From assembly GCA_030612305.1 (NCBI GenBank), contig JAUWOG010000074.1:1-8465 (forward strand): a DNA stretch of 8,465 nt. Reading direction: 5' to 3'. This document shows positions 1-6,535 of the stretch, one piece after another. The stretch comes from Armatimonadota bacterium. GTDB taxonomy: Bacteria > Armatimonadota > Zipacnadia > Zipacnadales > UBA11051. The notes under the pieces were generated by a model, which searched no databases, had not been told where the DNA came from, and saw nothing but the letters and a program-made list of their open reading frames with translations. A program made the position numbers and the translations under genes. Numbering within the stretch: the stretch's first letter is position 1; every line of letters begins with the position of its first letter.

Positions 1-1
1 C

Positions 2-223
2 ATCGCCGAAGCCACGCTCAAGGCCACAGGCCAGAACGCAACATCGCCGCTGCTCGAGAACGCCCAGGCCCAGGTCGGCGGCGATGGCAGATGGAGCATC
101 GAGGTCAATGCTCGCTCCGTCCGCCGCGATCAGCGCGTCGAGTTGAAGCAGCTCAATATCACGGTCCAGATGCGCGTGAATGGCACGGTTGCCGAGCAGG
201 TGGATCTAGTCGTGCGACCATAG
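2..223 (+). CDS. C-terminal fragment of a probable type II secretion / pseudopilin-like protein
   Basis: The frame is open from the left edge to a TAG stop at 221-223, giving the last 73 residues of a protein whose start lies outside the window. Around residues 36-73 a tryptophan followed by alternating hydrophobic residues (WSIEV), then LKQLNITVQMRV, a glycine turn and a final DLVVRP, gives a beta-strand pattern. This pattern is like the C-terminal domain of GspI-type minor pseudopilins of type II secretion, where W-x-V-x-V and an L-x-x-L-x-V-x-V strand precede the final strand. The N-terminal prepilin methylation motif that would settle the matter is not in the window. The fragment lies on the same strand as the DUF4838 gene but 362 bases away, so there is no reason to link them. 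The open frame and stop are clear; the family is a guess from pattern, and another secreted beta-rich protein is possible. Confidence 0.5.
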   Translation: MAEATLKATGQNATSPLLENAQAQVGGDGRWSIEVNARSVRRDQRVELKQLNITVQMRVNGTVAEQVDLVVRP

Positions 224-247
224 CTCCCGGAGCACGGAGAGCATCGC

Positions 248-379
248 TCACGGCCGACGCGAGGGGTGACTGTTCAGCCCATACAGCAACGACGCCCGTT
301 TGATATGGGCAATCCCGGTCAGGATGTTGCGGCTCAAACAGATCAGCCGCCACTCCGCCTGGATCGTCTCAAGGCCTCA
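248..379 (-). pseudogene. Decayed C-terminal end of a DDE transposase (IS1182/IS5-like), relic
   Basis: On the minus strand, between an in-frame TGA (377-379) and the terminal TGA (248-250), 42 codons read GLETIQAEWRLICLSRN followed by a short basic tail. The pattern G-L-E-x-[IV]-x-x-E-W-x-L-I-C-x-x-x-N-[IL]-L is characteristic of the extreme C-terminus of DDE transposases of the IS1182/IS5 type, where it follows the last catalytic region and ends the protein. Upstream of the TGA the three minus frames show no convincing transposase sequence, so at most this tail survives. No terminal inverted repeats or target duplication could be recognised. It is too short to be sure, and a chance resemblance remains possible. 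It would explain part of the otherwise gene-free stretch between 224 and 585. Confidence 0.4.
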
Positions 380-570
380 CGGCCGGTCATTGTCAGTGTC
401 ACCCAGGTGGCGTATGATGTGTTCGAAGAGCAGCCTGTCCATTGCTCTCGAGTCCGCAGGACGTGAGGCCAATGGAGCCGGTGGGCTGCGTGGGCAAGTA
501 CTCATGAACTTGCGGAGAGCCATTCTTCCCGCCCATCGGGATTCATATCGGCGTGTCTCGGCAGGCGAGT

Positions 571-577
571 GAGAGGA
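571..577 (+). promoter_or_regulatory. Ribosome binding site deciding the DUF4838 start
   Basis: GAGAGGA lies 8 bases before the ATG at 586. The in-frame GTG at 553 has no comparable purine-rich motif at the right distance, so the ATG is preferred. Confidence 0.6.
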
Positions 578-585
578 CAGCAGGC

Positions 586-2607
586 ATGAGCAGATCACAC
601 ACAGACAGCACTGACCAATTCGTGTCACTTCGCGACAGGACCTCACCTTCAGCCAGCCGTCTCACGATCCGCATCGCGACGGTTGAGAGGAACCCGACCG
701 TCCTGTTCGCTGCCGCAGAACTGGAGAAGTACCTCCGTCGGATTACCGGGGGCACAGCCATCCATGTGCGGGAGGAAGCGTACAGCTCGCAGCCGGATAC
801 GCTCTGGGTCGGGTGTGCAGAGGCTCTCGGGGACGTCGCCCTGCCTCCGGTCGAGGACCTTTCCCTCGATGACGCCATCGCTATCACCGTGCAGGATCGG
901 AGGGGCACAATCGCAGGCGCAAATCCCCGTGCCGCCCTGCTCGCAGTCTATCGGTACCTCACGGAGCTGGGGTGCCGCTGGATACGCCCCGGAAATGACG
1001 GTGAGATCATCCCCGCGATACCCGATCCCCTTGGCCGGAATATCGGGGTCTGTGAAGCACCCTCCTACCGGCACCGTGGCCTGGCGATCGAGGGCGCGTG
1101 CAGTTGCGAGCATGTAACTGATCTTATCGCCTGGATGCCTAAAGTGGGGATGAACTCGTACTTCATGGAGTATTTCAGCGGCTACATCTTCTACAACAAC
1201 TGGTATTCGCAGCGCCATAAGCCTGCCAATGCTGCGAAATTGATGCCGGAAGAGCGGGCCACGGAGTTCGCCGAGCGAGCCATCGAGGAGATCCAGAGAC
1301 GTGACCTGCTGTTCCACCGAGCGGGGCACGGGTGGACCTGTATTCCTCTTGGCATCGAGCCGGACCTCTGGGACGAGCAGATTGACCGTGATTTCGGTGA
1401 CATGACCCGCTACATCGCGCTGTATGAGGGGAAGCGGGAGCTCTACCATGGCATCCCGCGCCGCACGAATCTGTGCTATTCACAACCCGAGGTGCGGAAG
1501 ATGGTCGTCGAAGGCACCGTCGCCTATGCGGCCGAACATCCCGAAGTGGACTACCTGCATTTCTGGCTCGCTGACGGCACCAACCACTTCTGCGAATGCG
1601 AAGCGTGCCAGGAGCAGAGACCCTCTGATTTCTACGTGATGATGCTCAACGAGCTCGATGAAGCCCTCGCCGAACGGGGCCTCTCAACCCGCATCGTCTT
1701 CCTGATCTACGCCGACCTGCTGTGGGCGCCGGCGGCGCAGGAGATCCGACATCCGGAGCGCTTCGTCCTGATGTTTGCGCCTCTGCACCGCTCTTACTAC
1801 GACCCTTTCGCCCCCGCCGAGATGGACGAGCCCCTCCCGCCGTTTGCCCTCAACGAACTGGAGTTTCCGCAGAGCCAGAACCTGAATCACCTCGCTGCCT
1901 GGCAACACATATTCGACGGAGACAGCTTCGTCTTTGACTACCACTTCATGTGGGGGCACTACGATGACCCGGGCTATATGGAGCTCTCCCGGACGGTTGA
2001 TGCCGATGTAGCGTCGCTGGGTGAGGTGGGGCTGAACGGGATGATCAGCGACCAGACGCAGCGCGTGTTCATGCCCTCCGGCCTGCCAATGATGCTGCTG
2101 GCGAAGAGCCTCTGGCAGAGCGACCTGGATTACGATGCGGCTGCTGATGACTACTTCAGCGCGGCCTTCGGGCCGGATGGGGACAAGTGCCGCGCTTATC
2201 TCGAGAGCATCTCCGCAGGCTTCAATGCGCGCTGGCTTTCGACCTACCAGTCTGCGGCTCCCGTCCCCGTGCCTGACGACATGGTCGCCGGACTCCGCGA
2301 AGTACGGGAGCTCATCGAGGAGTTCGAGCCGGTCATCGAGGAGCATCTCAGCCTGGCCAATCACGCACAGGCGCGGTCGTGGGGGTACCTGGCCGAGCAC
2401 GCGCAAATGTGCCGGATCCTCTCACGGGCCATTGAAGCAGAGCTTGACGTAAGCCCCGAAGAGGCACAACCCCACTGGCGAGAGCTGGAGATGCGGGTGA
2501 TGGAGAACGAAGCTGACACCAACCCGGTCTTCGATGTCTTTCTGTTCCTGCTGAGCATGCGGCGCAAGTTTCAGATATCCGTCTCCCCGCCGTCACCGGA
2601 CATGTAA
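586..2607 (+). CDS. DUF4838 domain protein with GH67-type N-terminal domain
   Basis: A 673-residue protein. Residues about 25-150 resemble the alpha-glucuronidase (GH67) N-terminal beta/alpha domain: a hydrophobic strand, then AAAELEKYLRRITGG, a LWVG strand near residue 73, and an AVYRYLTELGCRWIRPG segment at 120-136. Residues about 160-470 fit DUF4838, a TIM-barrel-like domain found beside or within carbohydrate-active proteins. The diagnostic stretch is LCYSQPEVRKMVVEG (296-310), then YLHFWLADG and the cysteine cluster FCECEACQ (335-342, C336/C338/C341). The C-terminal third is helical (about 505-660). The family is uncharacterised; a glycoside hydrolase role is often assumed from the fold but no substrate is proven. 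Many DUF4838 proteins are exported, yet this N-terminus (MSRSHTDSTDQ) is polar with no signal peptide or lipobox, so a cytoplasmic location is inferred. It is convergent with the dehydrogenase gene, so it is a separate transcription unit. The start is the ATG with GAGAGGA 8 bases upstream; a GTG 33 bases earlier is the alternative. Confidence 0.85.
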   Translation: MSRSHTDSTDQFVSLRDRTSPSASRLTIRIATVERNPTVLFAAAELEKYLRRITGGTAIHVREEAYSSQPDTLWVGCAEALGDVALPPVEDLSLDDAIAITVQDRRGTIAGANPRAALLAVYRYLTELGCRWIRPGNDGEIIPAIPDPLGRNIGVCEAPSYRHRGLAIEGACSCEHVTDLIAWMPKVGMNSYFMEYFSGYIFYNNWYSQRHKPANAAKLMPEERATEFAERAIEEIQRRDLLFHRAGHGWTCIPLGIEPDLWDEQIDRDFGDMTRYIALYEGKRELYHGIPRRTNLCYSQPEVRKMVVEGTVAYAAEHPEVDYLHFWLADGTNHFCECEACQEQRPSDFYVMMLNELDEALAERGLSTRIVFLIYADLLWAPAAQEIRHPERFVLMFAPLHRSYYDPFAPAEMDEPLPPFALNELEFPQSQNLNHLAAWQHIFDGDSFVFDYHFMWGHYDDPGYMELSRTVDADVASLGEVGLNGMISDQTQRVFMPSGLPMMLLAKSLWQSDLDYDAAADDYFSAAFGPDGDKCRAYLESISAGFNARWLSTYQSAAPVPVPDDMVAGLREVRELIEEFEPVIEEHLSLANHAQARSWGYLAEHAQMCRILSRAIEAELDVSPEEAQPHWRELEMRVMENEADTNPVFDVFLFLLSMRRKFQISVSPPSPDM

Positions 2608-2640
2608 CGGGGGCCGAGCACGAGGCCAGCGCCCGACAAC

Positions 2641-3684
2641 TCAGCGCACCATCATGACCTTGATGGCCTTACTACTGCTCTTGTGCGTCGCCAGCTCAAA
2701 GGCCTCCTGGATGTCGGACAAGGTGAAACGGTGGGTGATGAGTTCCGCGTATGCCTCAGGGGAGGCCGCGAGCAGCTCGACAGCCAGTTCGAAGTCCCGC
2801 CTCGTGCCAATCTGAGAATAGGCCAGCGGGGCGTGGAGAGTCAGCTCCTTGGTGGGTATGGGGGAGAAATCGAAGCTGTCAACCGGGCCGGTGTTGCCGC
2901 CGAGCAGCGCGACCCGTGCCAACCTGCCGGCGAGGTCCACGGCCTGTTGGAAGGTTCCGCACGCGCTGCCGACGGTCTCGAAGACCACGCTCGGTCCGGA
3001 GGCGAACGTACTGGCGACCTGTTTCCGGAGCATCTCGGGCTCCGTGGTCAACACGTCGTCAATCCCGAGCCTGCGAGCGGCTTCCGCCTGATACGCATGG
3101 CGCGCGGTGATCGCCACCTTGCGTGCGCCGAAGGCCTTCGCCGCGGCGGCGGTCATCTGGCCGATGCTTCCCGCGCCCAGCACCAACACCTCGTCCGCGC
3201 CGTTGACCTCAACCACCCGCACGGCGTGAACCCCCACCGCCAGCGGCTCGGCCAGCGCTCCGCCAGCGAAGTCCACATTCCCGGGCAGGCGGTACAGTGC
3301 GTATGCCGGGCAGACCAGCTTCTCAGCGAAGCCGCCGTCAGCGGTGAGGGTCAGAAAGCCCATCGCGCCGCACTGATAGTACCGGCCTGCCATGCAGTAG
3401 CGGCAGGTCCCGCAGTAGATGAACGGCTCAACACAGACCCGGTCGCCAATTGCCCACTCGTTCACACCCTCGCCGACGACGCAGACTTCCCCGGCGATCT
3501 CGTGGCCGACGGCAAACTGCGGCTGGGGCCAACGGCCGTCGAATTGGTGCAGGTCGCTGCCGCAGATGCCACAGGCGCGGATGTCCAGCACCACCTCGCC
3601 GGGCCCCGGCTCCGGCACCGGGACCTCGCGCAACTCCACCACGCCGTTGCCCGCAAAGAACGCCGCCTGCATCGCCTCTGACAT
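2641..3684 (-). CDS. Zinc-dependent medium-chain alcohol/polyol dehydrogenase (MDR family)
   Basis: A 347-residue enzyme, the usual length for sorbitol/threonine dehydrogenase-type MDR proteins that oxidise a secondary alcohol to a ketone. The GroES-like domain comes first, with catalytic zinc ligands C41 (GICGSD, 39-44), H61-E62 (GHEIAGE) and E146 (AEPLAVG). The structural-zinc lobe has four cysteines spaced C-x2-C-x2-C-x7-C (C91, C94, C97, C105). The Rossmann motif VLGAGSIG (168-175) follows. After the second strand the sequence is AITARHAYQ, with no acidic residue where NAD-specific members carry Asp, and an arginine instead. This hints at NADP(H), as in NADP-dependent Thermoanaerobacter-type alcohol dehydrogenases. 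The ATG at 3684 has GAGGTG 6 bases upstream; the frame stays open to a GTG at 3867 but that extension has no family-like sequence. An ATG four codons downstream (3672) is less likely. The substrate cannot be read; a sugar alcohol fits the neighbourhood. It may be a separate unit from the MttB gene 320 bases upstream. Confidence 0.9.
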   Translation of the reverse strand: MSEAMQAAFFAGNGVVELREVPVPEPGPGEVVLDIRACGICGSDLHQFDGRWPQPQFAVGHEIAGEVCVVGEGVNEWAIGDRVCVEPFIYCGTCRYCMAGRYYQCGAMGFLTLTADGGFAEKLVCPAYALYRLPGNVDFAGGALAEPLAVGVHAVRVVEVNGADEVLVLGAGSIGQMTAAAAKAFGARKVAITARHAYQAEAARRLGIDDVLTTEPEMLRKQVASTFASGPSVVFETVGSACGTFQQAVDLAGRLARVALLGGNTGPVDSFDFSPIPTKELTLHAPLAYSQIGTRRDFELAVELLAASPEAYAELITHRFTLSDIQEAFELATHKSSSKAIKVMMVR

Positions 3685-3690
3685 CCGCTG

Positions 3691-3702
3691 CACCTCGCTC
3701 CT
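3691..3702 (-). promoter_or_regulatory. Ribosome binding site of the dehydrogenase gene
   Basis: On the minus strand AGGAG (3702-3698) and GAGGTG (3696-3691) lie just upstream. GAGGTG ends 6 bases before the ATG at 3684, which decides the start against the long open extension to 3867. Confidence 0.55.
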
Positions 3703-3712
3703 GACCTTCTGC

Positions 3713-3725
3713 TCAGACTGTCTGA
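3713..3725. promoter_or_regulatory. Perfect 13-bp palindrome upstream of the dehydrogenase, candidate operator
   Basis: TCAGAC-T-GTCTGA is a perfect 6-1-6 inverted repeat centred at 3719, 28 bases upstream of the dehydrogenase ATG and just upstream of its ribosome binding site. A short symmetric site with a one-base centre is the size of site bound by GntR-type dimeric repressors. No regulator gene is in the window, so the role is inferred from symmetry and position only. Confidence 0.35.
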
Positions 3726-3857
3726 CCTGCGCCAGATAGGGCGACCAACTGTAATGCGGTATTCTGCTGTGGTGCAAGATGAAGTCCCCAAAGGATAGCT
3801 CAGGGCTACCCCGGTCTGCCGAAGGACCCTTCGAGTCTCCCCAGGTCCATTCGTTGG

Positions 3858-3885
3858 ATTGTCCCACCTGCGGCTAGTCTCGCAA
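3858..3885 (-). promoter_or_regulatory. Weak sigma-70-like promoter candidate for the dehydrogenase
   Basis: On the minus strand TTGCGA (3885-3880) and GACAAT (3863-3858) are separated by 16 bases. Each hexamer matches the consensus at four of six positions. It would give an untranslated leader of roughly 165 bases containing the 13-bp palindrome. The match is modest for GC-rich DNA and may be accidental. Confidence 0.2.
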
Positions 3886-3940
3886 GTGCTACTCGCCGCT
3901 CTTTGGGTACAATTGCCAACAGGTTCGCCGCTGTTTCACG

Positions 3941-3981
3941 CCAACCTCCCGCTTGTCACGACCATTGCGGGAGGGAGTTGG
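3941..3981 (-). terminator. Bulged hairpin after the MttB gene, possible 3' end or terminator
   Basis: cctcccgc (3945-3952) pairs perfectly with gcgggagg (3967-3974) across a 14-base loop. After a 3-base bulge, ccaa (3941-3944) also pairs with ttgg (3978-3981). The structure begins 23 bases after the TAA of the MttB gene in the direction of transcription. No T-run follows on the minus strand, so it is not a canonical intrinsic terminator. It could protect a 3' end or separate the MttB gene from the dehydrogenase. Confidence 0.35.
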
Positions 3982-4004
3982 CCCTACCCGATCTCTCGAA
4001 ACGC

Positions 4005-5435
4005 TTATGCCAGAATCGAGCTGATTTCTGCGTCCAGGTCGTCTGGCAGGGGCACCGGCTCGTGCGTGTCCAGTATCTGCTTGGCGCGTTCTCGGGCGCG
4101 CTCGCCCAGCGGCCTGGACCCGCTTTCCTCCCAGGCGTGTCTGCCGCTGCGGTCGAACAGCGATGGATACCAGGTGGCTTCCCGGTAGCGTGCAAGGGTC
4201 TCGTCCTCCCCCACAAACTGCCCACCGGGCCCGACGCGGTCCACCACATCCACGGCCAGCGACTTCGCGTCAATGCTGTAGCTGCGCAGCATCTGCCGCG
4301 TCACGGCTATCGTCTCATCGTTGATGACTATGAACTCCGGCGCTCCGCACAGGCCGGTCTCCAGATACGCGACATCGTGAATGATATTCCCCCCGCCCAA
4401 CGCCGCCAGCAGCATGGACATCGCCGCTTCCACGCACGCCTGCCCGTCCACGCATTTCGCATCGCTGCAGCCGCCGGTGCTGAACACCGGCAGGTCGTAG
4501 TAGCGCGACAGTTGGCTCATCATCACTCCGGTGACGTGCCATTCCGGAGCCCCGTAGGCGATCGTCATGTCGCGCATGTCAAAGGAGCAGATGCACCCGC
4601 CGTAGATGAATGGCGCTCCAGGTTGGGCCAGTTGATGCATGGTCAGACCCGCGAGGCATTCGGCGTTGCCCAGTGCCAGGCTGCCGGGCATATCTATCGG
4701 CCCGCTCATTCCGCTCATGATCGTCGGCACATAGATGATGGGTATGCGCCGCTGGGCACAGAACAGGAGTCTCTGCAGCGCCTCGACGCCGTGCTGCAGC
4801 GGCGAGGTGAACTGGCCGTAGATGATGAAGAACGGATTGCGCTGGAACTCCGCCTCCCCACCGGCGATCAGCGTCGCGATCTCCCAGATGTCCTCAAGAG
4901 CCTGCATCTCCGTGAACGTGGTCAGTATCTGCGGCTTCACCGTATTGCGAAGCATCGCCACGAACTGGGCTGCCTCCTGCCGGTCAACGGAGACATCGCT
5001 CGCCAGGCCATAGGACATCACGAAATCGTAGTTGGGCAGGGCATCACAGAGCCGGGCCGCGTTGGCAACATCCTGCAGCACGGACGCACGGACCTGCCCG
5101 GTGTCCAGGGCTATCGTATTGACCAGATCGGAGCCGGTGCCGAAAAAGCTCTTACTCCCCTCCAGCGGCATCACTCGCTCGCCCTCACGGTTCGCCATTA
5201 CGACGCGCCCGGGAGCTCGTGACAGCGCCTCCTCCACCACCGCCGCCGGAATACGCACCCTCGGCCCTTCACCCTCCACGTATGCGCCGGCGTCGTAGAG
5301 CAGCTTCAGCGTCTCGGGGTGATGGACATTGAGGCCGGTCCGCTCGAGTATCTCCAGCGAAGCCCAATGGATCTCCTCGACTTCGTCCTGCGACAGATAC
5401 TCCAGCAACGGCCTGCGTGGTTCCATACCATACAT
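4005..5435 (-). CDS. MttB-family (trimethylamine methyltransferase-like, non-pyrrolysine) protein
   Basis: A 476-residue protein of the MttB superfamily (COG5598). Characterised members demethylate quaternary or tertiary amines such as trimethylamine or glycine betaine and pass the methyl to a corrinoid protein. The family pattern runs the full length: an N-terminal LSQDEVEEIHWASLEILERTG (residues 14-34), a FFGTGSD turn (97-103), GPIDMPGSLALGNAECLAG (245-263), PFIYGGCICSFDMRD (275-289), GGCSDAKCVDGQA (321-333) and NIIHDVAYLETGL (350-362). The reading frame contains no internal TAG, so this is a pyrrolysine-free type like MtgB rather than archaeal-type MttB. The substrate cannot be inferred. 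No corrinoid protein (MttC type), methyl-corrinoid:THF transferase or RamA-type activator is present. The ATG at 5435 has GGGGAG about 9 bases upstream and lies 50 bases after the kinase stop, suggesting one transcript. The open frame to 5639 only overlaps the kinase gene and is not family-like. Confidence 0.9.
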   Translation of the reverse strand: MYGMEPRRPLLEYLSQDEVEEIHWASLEILERTGLNVHHPETLKLLYDAGAYVEGEGPRVRIPAAVVEEALSRAPGRVVMANREGERVMPLEGSKSFFGTGSDLVNTIALDTGQVRASVLQDVANAARLCDALPNYDFVMSYGLASDVSVDRQEAAQFVAMLRNTVKPQILTTFTEMQALEDIWEIATLIAGGEAEFQRNPFFIIYGQFTSPLQHGVEALQRLLFCAQRRIPIIYVPTIMSGMSGPIDMPGSLALGNAECLAGLTMHQLAQPGAPFIYGGCICSFDMRDMTIAYGAPEWHVTGVMMSQLSRYYDLPVFSTGGCSDAKCVDGQACVEAAMSMLLAALGGGNIIHDVAYLETGLCGAPEFIVINDETIAVTRQMLRSYSIDAKSLAVDVVDRVGPGGQFVGEDETLARYREATWYPSLFDRSGRHAWEESGSRPLGERARERAKQILDTHEPVPLPDDLDAEISSILA

Positions 5436-5440
5436 CGGCT

Positions 5441-5450
5441 CTCTCTCCCC
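5441..5450 (-). promoter_or_regulatory. Ribosome binding site of the MttB-family gene
   Basis: On the minus strand the purine run GGGGAGAGAG (5450-5441) precedes the ATG at 5435. Its GGGGAG part ends 9 bases upstream of the start. Confidence 0.5.
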
Positions 5451-5485
5451 GCCATTGGTCGTGCTGATGCTCTGCGGCCTGCCCG

Positions 5486-6535
5486 CTACAGAATACTGCG
5501 ATGGCGCTTTTGGTACTCGGCGAACCTCTCGCGCATCTGGTCGGGGCTTGCGGTGCCGGTGACGCCGATCTGCTGCACCGTGATGGAGGCGGCGAGGTTC
5601 CCGAACAGCGCCGCCTCCTCCGGCGAGGCACCGGCGCACAGGGCGGGAACGATGCCGGCGGTCGTGCTGTCACCGGCTCCGACTATATCCACCGGCCCCG
5701 CGAGACTGTAGCCGGGAACGTGCGTGAAGTGCTCGCCCTCACGCACGGCAATACCCTTCTCGCCGAGCGTCAGATAGACCGTGCGGCCGGTGCGCTGCGC
5801 CAGCGCTTCCGTGATTCTCTCCGCCTCCTCGATACCGGGCTCGCCGCTCAACTCGATGCCGGCGGCGCGTGCTCCCTCCGAGACATTCGGCTTGATGATG
5901 ACGCCGGTGAACTCGCCGATATTAGCGCGCGAATCCACGACTATCGGCAGGTCCGGCCGCCTGGCGCCAATCCCACAGATGAGCTTCCTGATGCGCGGCG
6001 AGATGACTCCCAGCTCAACCTCCGGAACCTGGTCGGCGACGATGATGCCGTCAACATCACCCGCGCAGGCGCGGATCTTGCTTCCCAGTCGCTCCCTCAT
6101 CCACGCCACCAGCGGCCTGCGGTTCCGGATGTCTATGCGGTTGAGTTCCTCCTCCGTCCCATCGCCGTGCCTGAGCATCGGCTTGGTATAGGTGGGGGTG
6201 AAGGTGCCCGGCGCTTCCAGCAGCCCATTCATGTCAATGTGCCAGTGCTGGAGTGCCTTGCGCAGTTCGAAGCCCTCACCATCACAGCCGGTGACGCCGA
6301 TGCTCTTGATCAGACCCACGCCGAGAGCATGGAGATTCGAGACCACCGTCCCGGCCGCTCCGGGGCTGATCCGCTTCCCGATTACCTGGTGGGCATCGAG
6401 GCCCGTCTCGACGGACGGCTCGGCAAGTTCCGCGTCAATGATGAGGTACTTATCCAGGAAGTAATCCCCGACGACCGCCACCGAGATGTCGTCGAACCGG
6501 CTGAGTATCTCATCAAACCGCTCGGGAGGCATCAT
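5486..6535 (-). CDS. PfkB-family carbohydrate kinase, HldE/RfaE kinase-domain-like
   Basis: A 349-residue ribokinase-fold (PfkB) kinase that would phosphorylate a sugar or sugar phosphate with ATP. Near the N-terminus VVGDYFLDKY (21-30) corresponds to the GDxxLDxY substrate-lid region of heptose-7-phosphate kinases (HldE/RfaE N-domain). KRISPGAAGTVVSNLHALG (54-72) is PfkB signature 1. Signature 2 is DIVGAGDSTTAGI (283-295), with the anion-hole GAG and catalytic base D289. KPNVSEGARAAGI (215-227) is the conserved strand-helix typical of the HldE-like group. The lid insert, about 34-53, is longer and different from true heptose kinases, so the substrate may differ. The adenylyltransferase domain of bifunctional HldE is missing. 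The ATG at 6535 overlaps the TGA of the upstream gene as ATGA, so the two are translationally coupled. A second ATG directly follows at 6532 and a GTG lies two codons earlier. It ends with TAG. Confidence 0.88.
   Translation of the reverse strand: MMPPERFDEILSRFDDISVAVVGDYFLDKYLIIDAELAEPSVETGLDAHQVIGKRISPGAAGTVVSNLHALGVGLIKSIGVTGCDGEGFELRKALQHWHIDMNGLLEAPGTFTPTYTKPMLRHGDGTEEELNRIDIRNRRPLVAWMRERLGSKIRACAGDVDGIIVADQVPEVELGVISPRIRKLICGIGARRPDLPIVVDSRANIGEFTGVIIKPNVSEGARAAGIELSGEPGIEEAERITEALAQRTGRTVYLTLGEKGIAVREGEHFTHVPGYSLAGPVDIVGAGDSTTAGIVPALCAGASPEEAALFGNLAASITVQQIGVTGTASPDQMRERFAEYQKRHRSIL

Larger units (their letters stand above)
224..585. other. Gene-poor intergenic stretch with transposase relic
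   Basis: No intact gene is supported in these 362 bases. The left part contains the transposase-like relic on the minus strand. A 7-bp inverted repeat (gcccata 277-283 with tatgggc 304-310, 20-base loop) lies about 55 bases after the pseudopilin-like stop. It has no T-run and is too weak to call a terminator. A 9-bp inverted repeat (373-381 with 462-470) has arms 80 bases apart and could be chance. No convincing -35/-10 pair was seen upstream of the DUF4838 gene, although the phylum may use other promoter sequences. Confidence 0.5.

Noticed and set aside
373..470. 9-bp inverted repeat with arms 80 bases apart (373-381 with 462-470)
   Set aside because: With this many possible pairings in a 360-base GC-rich gap, a 9-bp match at such distance is likely by chance; it does not frame the transposase relic.
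2608..2640. Bidirectional terminator between the convergent DUF4838 and dehydrogenase genes
   Set aside because: The 33 bases contain no stem longer than four or five pairs and no T-run on either strand.
2683..3681. Long + strand open frame (332 codons) opposite the dehydrogenase
   Set aside because: Shadow of the zinc dehydrogenase; repetitive arginine/alanine/histidine-rich translation with no domain.
3685..3867. N-terminal extension of the dehydrogenase frame from a GTG
   Set aside because: The extension has no similarity to MDR proteins, while an ATG at 3684 with GAGGTG six bases upstream gives the family's normal length. It also contains the palindrome and possible promoter.
3903..5222. 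Long + strand open frame (439 codons) opposite the MttB gene
   Set aside because: The minus strand encodes a clear full-length MttB-family protein; the + frame has no recognisable domain and an atypical composition, as expected of an antisense shadow in GC-rich DNA.
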